This document shows, piece after piece, positions 43,397 to 48,786 of a stretch of 48,786 nt of DNA (its first letter is position 1; every line of letters begins with the position of its first letter). The notes below the pieces were generated by a model, which worked only from the letters and a program-made list of their open reading frames with translations, was not told the DNA's origin and ran no database searches. Both the position numbers and the translations under genes were made by a program. This DNA is from Anaerolinea sp. Lineage in GTDB: Bacteria; Chloroflexota; Anaerolineae; Promineifilales; Promineifilaceae. The stretch spans positions 1 to 48,786 of the forward strand of contig JACSRF010000334.1 of the NCBI GenBank assembly GCA_014879875.1, read 5' to 3'.

Positions 43397-44893
43397 GTGC
43401 ATCGCATATCACGCTATAGACCCCTATTTACCAAACGAAATCTGTACCTGACTCTGATCAGCCTGGTTGGTACTGGTTTGCTTGGTTATGCGGTCACAAA
43501 ACCATCCGGTTATGAATCCCCCCTTATCTTCCTCTTGCTGCTGCTGTTGGGCATTTCCGCACAATACACATCCACGATTGTGACCGGGGGGGATATTGCC
43601 GTTGAGGTGAGTACGGCCGTCAGCATGGCTGCCCTTTCCCTCTATGGGCGTGAAGCCGGGGTTCTGGTTGCGACTGCTGCCCTTATCACCCTTTCCCTCC
43701 TCAGTCTGCGCGCGAATTGGCCTGGGTGGGCGCGCGCCCTGGAACGTGTTGGCTTCAACATTGGCATAGGCGCCATTTCCATTTTCATCGCCGGGACACT
43801 CTTTGAATTCCTGCAAACCTGGATGACAGGCAACTTACTGCTGCAAATTGTCATGTCCTGGCTTGCCGCCGCCATTGTCAACGATCAAATTAACTTATGG
43901 CTGCTCATCGGCCTGCTGCACCTACAAAATCAGGCCGATCCGGTCAAATTGTGGCATCAAAACAAATGGGCGATACCCATTAATGTCCTGGTGATGAGCA
44001 TGGGCGGGGCTGTTCTCTCCTTCGCTGTGCAGGAATTCGATATTATCGGTATTGGCATCTTCTTTCTCCCCATCGTTTTATCTGCATATGCCTTTCGTCT
44101 ATACGTCAATCAAACCAAACAACAGATGGAACATTTGGAAGTTCTGGTTGCTACCCGCACTGCCGATTTACAGGTTGCCAATGCCGAACTTGCCGAACTG
44201 CACAAAACAAAAGATGCTTTTTTAGCCGTGTTAACCCATGATATGCGTTCTCCTTTAAGTGTCATTCAGGGATATACAACCGTGTTAAGCAGAGGAAGTA
44301 TAGGAGAAAAAGAACAAAAGCATATCGCGCAAATTTTACAACGCAGCCAGGATTCCTTAATGGAAATTGTCAATAACATCCTCGAAATTGAAGAATTACA
44401 ATCAGGCGATCCTATTGAGCTAAATCTTACCGATTTCGACCTGGCTTACCTGGCAACGTTTGTTAGCGAAACTATTCAAGCGCAAGCACAAGAAAAAAAC
44501 ATCACGCTGCACTATGACGAAAATCCACGAGAGATAATCGTCACTGGTGACCGCGAGAAAATAAAGCGCGTGCTCATGAATCTGATTTCCAATGCGGTCA
44601 AGTATACCGAGGCCGGTGGGATGGTTTCCGTGCAAACGGATCAACATGACGAATACGCTGTGGTAGACGTTAAAGACACCGGATATGGTATCCCCGCTGA
44701 TGAACTCCCATACATTTTTGATCGTTTCCGCCGTGTCAAAGGACATCGCCACATTGCTGTCGGCACGGGACTGGGGTTGGCAATTGTCAAAAGCCTGGTG
44801 GAAGCGCATCACGGTCAAATTTCTGTTATAAGCACAGAAGGCGCCGGCAGCACCTTCACCATGAAACTCCCCGCACTGCTAAAGAATCAGTAA
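43397..44893 (+). CDS. Membrane histidine kinase, module copy 1
   Basis: The 498-residue protein has six to eight membrane helices (about 15-235) of a type I cannot name, including DIAVEVSTAVSMAALSLYGR and NDQINLWLLIGLLHLQ. A coiled-coil linker (about 240-272), a DHp domain with His281 (LTHDMRSPL) and a GHKL ATPase (NLISNAVKYTEAGG, DVKDTGYGIP, GTGLGLAIVKSLVEAHHG) follow. All motifs for autophosphorylation are present. The GTG start has no clear ribosome site but matches the paralog's N-terminus. No response regulator lies next to it. It follows the subtilase by 69 bp and has a paralog at 47069. Confidence 0.92.
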   Translation: MHRISRYRPLFTKRNLYLTLISLVGTGLLGYAVTKPSGYESPLIFLLLLLLGISAQYTSTIVTGGDIAVEVSTAVSMAALSLYGREAGVLVATAALITLSLLSLRANWPGWARALERVGFNIGIGAISIFIAGTLFEFLQTWMTGNLLLQIVMSWLAAAIVNDQINLWLLIGLLHLQNQADPVKLWHQNKWAIPINVLVMSMGGAVLSFAVQEFDIIGIGIFFLPIVLSAYAFRLYVNQTKQQMEHLEVLVATRTADLQVANAELAELHKTKDAFLAVLTHDMRSPLSVIQGYTTVLSRGSIGEKEQKHIAQILQRSQDSLMEIVNNILEIEELQSGDPIELNLTDFDLAYLATFVSETIQAQAQEKNITLHYDENPREIIVTGDREKIKRVLMNLISNAVKYTEAGGMVSVQTDQHDEYAVVDVKDTGYGIPADELPYIFDRFRRVKGHRHIAVGTGLGLAIVKSLVEAHHGQISVISTEGAGSTFTMKLPALLKNQ

Positions 44894-45247
44894 ACAGTTG
44901 AGGTTCTCCAGGAATTCGCGGGGAGTGGAGGCTTTAGCCGGAACATGTGCGCAAAAACCGGCTAAAGCCTCTACTCCAAACCCGTATATGGGGCTGCCCC
45001 CGCGAAATCCCAAAGAGCCGTAATAAACAATAAACGGTCAGCGGTGTGCGCTTCCCCTCGCGCCGGTTAGCTGTGCCCGCCACTTCCGCATAGGAAAAAG
45101 GTCATGTATATCCTTATTTCCTATTGAACAGCAACAAGATATATAGAATGATAAGGGCAGTAGTGCATATGCCGTCTTTGGGCGGTCTTACCACTTACCG
45201 AGCAGTTCATATTGGTAAACTTAATGTGTGAACGTGGGAGTAAACTT
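44894..45247. other. 354-bp region between the two modules
   Basis: It holds the hairpin at 44922-44977 near the kinase end, and the ribosome site GGGAG (45236-45240) of subtilase copy 2. A TTGAAC near 45124 has no convincing -10 partner. I see no RNA gene or supported ORF. Confidence 0.5.
44922..44977. terminator. 20-bp hairpin after kinase copy 1, shared with copy 2
   Basis: Arms 44922-44941 and 44958-44977 pair over 20 bp with one G-T wobble; the core is GGCTTTAGCCGG. A related hairpin follows the second kinase at 48594-48640. No T run follows, so it could be a dispersed repeat used as a transcript end. Confidence 0.65.
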
Positions 45248-46903
45248 ATGAAGAAACAAATAATATTATTCACATTCCTCCTTGTCGCACTAACGACCGT
45301 CTTTAGTATCCGCGCCGCGCCCGCAGAGAGCAACACGCTCATCATCCAGGCGCAGAACGTAGATACTGCGGCAGACGTAGTGCATACATACAATGGGCAA
45401 ATCAAAGAAGTATTAGCCATTATTAATGCCGTCGCTGCGACCATTCCTGCAGAAAACGTGGCCGCTTTGCAGGCAGACGGCCGTGTCCAGGCAATTTATG
45501 AAAATGGCGTCGCGCGGGTCGCTGGCAACGGGGCGCCTACCACTCATTTCACTGAGGTAATTGGCGCTGACCAGGTGTGGAGCACCGGTATTAATGGCGC
45601 CGGTGTTACGGTGGCTGTCGTTGACACTGGCATGGCCCTCCCCATTCCTCGTAACCGTATAGTGGCTTACTATGATGCAATAGACGGAGGCATGCCCAAG
45701 AAAGACCCTCATGGGCACGGTACCATGATGTCCAGTTTGATCGGGAATAGCGAGCAATACGAAGGGCGCTATTTAGGCGTTGCGCCGGCTGTTAACTTCG
45801 TGGATGTGCGCGTTTTGGACGCAAATGGTCAGGGTCAATACAGCGACATCATCGAGGGGCTGGATTGGATTCTGCAACACAAAGATACCTACAACATCCG
45901 CGTCGTCAACCTGTCGCTCATTGCCGGTATCAACAGTCCCTACTGGGCGGATCCACTTAACCAGGCGGTAGAAGCCCTGTGGGATGCCGGAATTGTCGTC
46001 GTCGCGGCGGCGGGCAACAGCGGCCCAGACCCGCTGACCATCGCTGCCCCAGGCAACGACCCATATATCATCACCGTTGGCTCCTTTACAGACAACTACA
46101 CCCCCGCTGATACCGGCGATGATTACATCACCCCATTCAGTGGGGCAGGCCCAACGGAAACGGGATTTGTCAAGCCAGATGTGGTAGCCCCAGGGGCGCA
46201 CATGCCCGTCGAGATCACTACCGGTTCTTGGGCGCGCGAGCACCGTGACCTGCGCATCCGGGGTAATTTTTACAGCATTGCCGGTTCATCCGCTTCTGCG
46301 GCTGCTACCAGCGGCGTCGTCGCCTTGATGCTGCAACAAAACCCCACCATGACCCCCAACCAGGTGAAATATGCCCTGATGCAGTCGGCGCAGCCGGCCG
46401 TTTACGCCGATGGCGCGTTAGCCTGGAGCATTTTCCAACAGGGCGCGGGGCGCGTTTGGGCGCCAGACGCCGTTCTCAACCCACCGCAAGGTGAAGCCAA
46501 TGTGGGTATGGTCGTGGGCACGCCCTACGTTGGCCCCACCACCTACCAGGACGGACAATTCATCATCGTTGATGAAAACGGGTATCCATTAACCGACGCC
46601 AGTGGTTACGTCTGGACAGGCGGTTATGTCTGGACAGGTGGCTATGTCTGGACAGGTGGCTATGTTTGGACGGGTGGTTACGTTTGGACAGGCGGTTACG
46701 TCTGGACAGGTGGTTACGTCTGGACAGGTAGTACCGATTGGGAGCCTGTTACCGGTGATACGCTTTGGCAAAGCGGTTATGTCTGGACAGGTGACACTGC
46801 CTGGCCGGGTGGCTATGTCTGGACAGGCGGCTACGTCTGGACAGGCGGCTACGTCTGGACAGGCGGCTACGTCTGGACAGGGGTGCGTGAAACGGTCGAT
46901 TAA
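45248..46903 (+). CDS. Secreted subtilase (S8) with GYVWTG hexapeptide tail, module copy 2
   Basis: The protein is 551 residues from ATG 45248; GGGAG at 45236-45240 supports this start over an in-frame GTG at 45212. A signal peptide (about 1-22), an I9-like propeptide, and an S8 domain with Asp126 (VVDTGMAL), His157 (HGHGTMMSS), Asn in AAAGNSGPD and Ser348 (AGSSASAAATSG, replacing GTSMA) are visible. The tail has seven GYVWTG units from residue 453, a spacer with LWQSGYVWTGDTAWPGG, then four units. The catalytic domain is very similar to copy 1, but the repeat residues differ consistently (V/T against A/V), so each array has been homogenised separately. Confidence 0.9.
   Translation: MKKQIILFTFLLVALTTVFSIRAAPAESNTLIIQAQNVDTAADVVHTYNGQIKEVLAIINAVAATIPAENVAALQADGRVQAIYENGVARVAGNGAPTTHFTEVIGADQVWSTGINGAGVTVAVVDTGMALPIPRNRIVAYYDAIDGGMPKKDPHGHGTMMSSLIGNSEQYEGRYLGVAPAVNFVDVRVLDANGQGQYSDIIEGLDWILQHKDTYNIRVVNLSLIAGINSPYWADPLNQAVEALWDAGIVVVAAAGNSGPDPLTIAAPGNDPYIITVGSFTDNYTPADTGDDYITPFSGAGPTETGFVKPDVVAPGAHMPVEITTGSWAREHRDLRIRGNFYSIAGSSASAAATSGVVALMLQQNPTMTPNQVKYALMQSAQPAVYADGALAWSIFQQGAGRVWAPDAVLNPPQGEANVGMVVGTPYVGPTTYQDGQFIIVDENGYPLTDASGYVWTGGYVWTGGYVWTGGYVWTGGYVWTGGYVWTGGYVWTGSTDWEPVTGDTLWQSGYVWTGDTAWPGGYVWTGGYVWTGGYVWTGGYVWTGVRETVD
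46604..46729 (+). repeat. Seven 18-bp repeats encoding GYVWTG
   Basis: Seven in-frame units encode GYVWTG (residues 453-494). A second block of four units spans 46811-46882. Third-base changes are few (TAC/TAT, GGT/GGC), so the array is more uniform than that of copy 1. Confidence 0.93.
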
Positions 46904-46940
46904 TTCTTGACACATATCCTTCATAATCGGATAAACTTGT

Positions 46941-46968
46941 ATCCCCATGGCCTGAAAATCATGGGGAT
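46941..46968. terminator. Hairpin after subtilase copy 2
   Basis: ATCCCCATG (46941-46949) pairs with CATGGGGAT (46960-46968), followed by TT and ACTTG. It is a weak terminator candidate at the same relative place as the hairpin at 43334. Confidence 0.45.
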
Positions 46969-47068
46969 TTACTTGTTAATAACGGTCAAACTTTTGACGA
47001 TAGGGTATGATAATGCCTATGATCGCATCATTGGTCTGGTGAGTCCGTAAACGTTGAGAGGAACTTCG

Positions 47069-48583
47069 TTGCGCCATTCGCTAAAAATAACCCCACGTAA
47101 TCTTTATCTCTGGCTCATCAGTGGGTTGGGTGTTTTATTGGTTGCCTGGGGGTTGTTTTTGCTGCCAACGTATGATCTACCTCTCGTTTTTGCACTGCTC
47201 GTATTGTTGGCAATCGCCGCCCAAATCACGGCAACTTCACTCATTGGCGGGAATGTTACGGTAGAGGTGGGAACGGCCGTTAGCATCGCTACCATCTCCC
47301 TCTACGGTCCCATTCCCGCCACCATCGTCGCCGCTGCCGGCGTCACCACCGTTACGTTGATCAACCTGCGACAAAACTGGAAAGGGTGGCATGGCGCCGC
47401 CGAACGGATTGGCTTCAACATCGGCATGAGCGCCACCGCCATCTACCTGGCCGGTCTCGCTTTTCAATTCATTCACGCGCTGTTCAGCGCCACCCCGATC
47501 ATTGGCGTCATGTTGGCCTGGCTCATTACGGCCATTATCAATGACCAGGTGAACCTCTGGCTGCTCATTGGGCTGCTGCATTTACAAAGCGGCCTCAATC
47601 CACTCGACATTTGGAAACAGCATCGTTGGGCCATCCCGATTAATGTATTGGTCATCAGCGTCGGCGGTGGCGTGTTGGCCTTTGCCGTCCAGGAATTCAA
47701 CATCATCGGCATTGGCATTTTCTTTCTCCCCATCATTTTGTCTTCCTATGCCTTTCGCCTCTACGTCAACCAGACCAAGCAGCAAATGGAGCACCTGGAA
47801 GATCTAATCGCTGAACGTACCAGCGATCTGGCGCGGGTCAATCAAGAACTGGCGCAGGCCAACAGCGGTTTAGCCGCTTTGAGTAAAGAGAAAGATGCGT
47901 TTCTGGCGGTGCTTACCCACGACATGCGCACGCCTCTCACCAGTATCAAAGGGTACGCCAGTATCCTGCGCGACCGGGAATTAGAACGAGAGCAACAGGT
48001 TAACATTTCCAAAATTATCTTGCGTGGACAAGATACCTTGCTGGAAATCGTGAACAACATCCTGGAAATTGAGAAACTGCAATCTGGTACGCCTATGCTG
48101 CTGGAGCGCAGCGAGGTTGATCTGGCGTTGTTGACGCAAGTGGTCGCCGAGACCTTGCTGGCGCCGGCCCGCGAAAAACAGATTGTGCTCAGCTATGACG
48201 AAACCCTGGCGCCGGATCCCATTCTGGTGGATGGCGACAGGCAAAAGCTCAAGCGCGTCATCACCAACCTGATCTCCAATGCCGTGAAGTACACGCCAGA
48301 TGGAGGAAATGTATGGGTGAAGACGTGGTTAAACGGCCGTTACGCCTACGTCGAAGTCAAAGACAATGGCTATGGCATCCCCACCGACGAACTCCCCCAC
48401 ATTTTCGACCGCTACAGCCGTGTCAAAGGGCATCGTTCACTGGCGGTGGGTACCGGGTTGGGGCTGGCTATTGTCAAAAGCCTGGTCGAAGCGCACGACG
48501 GCGAAATCCTGGTCGAGAGCGAAGTGGACGTCGGCAGCGTCTTTACCCTCAAACTGCCGGTTAAAGCGGCCGTTGAACCATGA
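47069..48583 (+). CDS. Membrane histidine kinase, module copy 2
   Basis: The protein is 504 residues from TTG 47069, chosen because GAGAGG lies just before it and because the resulting MRHSLKITPRNLYLWL matches copy 1; an upstream TTG is at 47054. Six to eight membrane helices, a coiled-coil linker, His284 (LTHDMRTPL) and a full GHKL ATPase (NLISNAVKYTPDGG, DNGYGIP, GTGLGLAIVKSLVEAHDG) are present. It is co-linear with the kinase at 43397 and similar along the whole length, membrane part included. No response regulator is adjacent. Downstream is a hairpin like the one after copy 1. Confidence 0.92.
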   Translation: MRHSLKITPRNLYLWLISGLGVLLVAWGLFLLPTYDLPLVFALLVLLAIAAQITATSLIGGNVTVEVGTAVSIATISLYGPIPATIVAAAGVTTVTLINLRQNWKGWHGAAERIGFNIGMSATAIYLAGLAFQFIHALFSATPIIGVMLAWLITAIINDQVNLWLLIGLLHLQSGLNPLDIWKQHRWAIPINVLVISVGGGVLAFAVQEFNIIGIGIFFLPIILSSYAFRLYVNQTKQQMEHLEDLIAERTSDLARVNQELAQANSGLAALSKEKDAFLAVLTHDMRTPLTSIKGYASILRDRELEREQQVNISKIILRGQDTLLEIVNNILEIEKLQSGTPMLLERSEVDLALLTQVVAETLLAPAREKQIVLSYDETLAPDPILVDGDRQKLKRVITNLISNAVKYTPDGGNVWVKTWLNGRYAYVEVKDNGYGIPTDELPHIFDRYSRVKGHRSLAVGTGLGLAIVKSLVEAHDGEILVESEVDVGSVFTLKLPVKAAVEP

Positions 48584-48593
48584 ATTACTTCCC

Positions 48594-48640
48594 GGAGTAG
48601 AGGTTTTAGCCAGTTCCGCTCCGGCTAAAGTCTCCACCCC
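48594..48640. terminator. Hairpin after kinase copy 2
   Basis: GGAGTAGAGGTTTTAGCC (from 48594) pairs imperfectly with CCGGCTAAAGTCTCC (48621-48635). It is related to the hairpin at 44922-44977. Confidence 0.6.
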
Positions 48641-48700
48641 AAAAGTAGGGAGTTGTGGCATGATTCAATACTGTCAAAATACCCTTTACAAATGAAAAGC

Positions 48701-48769
48701 GTCAGGCTGAACCCTTTGGCTGCACTCAGGGCAGGCTGTCTTCGGAGTGAAGCATCCCGTTCACCTGAC
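48701..48769. repeat. Imperfect inverted repeat at the right edge
   Basis: GTCAGGCTGAAC (48701-48712) and GTTCACCTGAC (48759-48769) are near-complements. The inside resembles the CTGCACTCAGGGCAGGCT class of dispersed intergenic repeats. It may be part of a larger element beyond the window. Confidence 0.4.
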
Positions 48770-48786
48770 TAAACCGTAGGGATTCT

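Larger units (their letters stand above)
1..48786. repeat. Dispersed palindromic octamer ACGGCCGT (about 80 copies)
   Basis: The self-complementary octamer ACGGCCGT recurs through the whole window, for example near 198, 3173, 4252, 6665, 12273, 13321, 14486, 17317, 28429, 29169, 37491, 41718 and 48333. I counted about 80 copies by eye. A random sequence of this composition should hold about one. Most copies lie inside genes and are read in all frames, giving Thr-Ala-Val, Asn/Asp-Gly-Arg or Arg-Pro in the proteins. Near relatives such as GCGGCCGT or ACGGCCGC also occur but less often. The pattern is like HIP1 in cyanobacteria. Its function is unknown. Confidence 0.9.

Noticed and set aside
44894-45247. 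tRNA or small RNA gene
   Set aside because: No cloverleaf or conserved RNA motif could be seen, only one hairpin near the preceding gene. No tRNA or rRNA was found anywhere in the window.
46589-46948. Cys/Pro/Asp-rich repeat frame on the minus strand
   Set aside because: It is the antisense reading of the GYVWTG array and has no independent support.

Overview
The window looks like a chromosomal segment of an uncultured or little-studied Chloroflexota bacterium (Anaerolineae/Caldilineae/Ardenticatenia-like). The evidence is the style of the large secreted proteins (subtilases, a sugar dehydrogenase with DUF11 repeats, a short Gly-rich secreted protein), the kinase-SUMF1 fusion, the sufCBD operon with a divergent SufR-like regulator, and the abundance of GT-C membrane proteins. 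This placement is inference from protein families; no rRNA or tRNA gene was seen.

Layout. (1) 92-5067: Fe-S cluster assembly. sufC-sufB-sufD run leftward. A SufR-type Cys-rich repressor and a SufT/MIP18-like gene run rightward from a shared 185-bp control region with two near-consensus promoters. (2) 5130-10287: a leftward operon of four glycosyltransferases and a sulfotransferase, probably for a sulfated surface glycan. (3) 10450-21534: a large secreted subtilase, a single-domain response regulator, a YbaK-like deacylase with an M20 peptidase, a secreted PQQ-type sugar dehydrogenase, a two-domain methyltransferase and a Nudix hydrolase. (4) 21711-27056: a membrane Ser/Thr kinase fused to a SUMF1-like domain, a CPA2 antiporter fused to Usp domains, and an NAD(P)-binding oxidoreductase. 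(5) 27258-34378: three paralogous GT-C-type membrane proteins and a DPM1-like GT2. (6) 34657-41538: a small secreted protein, an AlbA_2/ATPase regulator, a degenerate histidine kinase and a double-VWA membrane protein. (7) 41675-48583: two tandem copies of a module made of a secreted subtilase with a Trp-rich hexapeptide tail followed by a membrane histidine kinase. This duplicated module is the best candidate for an undescribed system here.

Repeat biology. The palindromic octamer ACGGCCGT occurs about 80 times (manual count), far above the roughly one expected by chance, inside and between genes on both strands, much like HIP1 in cyanobacteria. A second repeat class is made of tandem heptamers, with arrays in at least five intergenic sites; one array has entered the coding ends of two GT-C genes. 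It resembles cyanobacterial heptameric STRR sequences. A third class is short dispersed hairpins. Several genes have a TATAAT-like box 5-8 bp ahead of the start codon with no Shine-Dalgarno sequence, which suggests leaderless transcripts.
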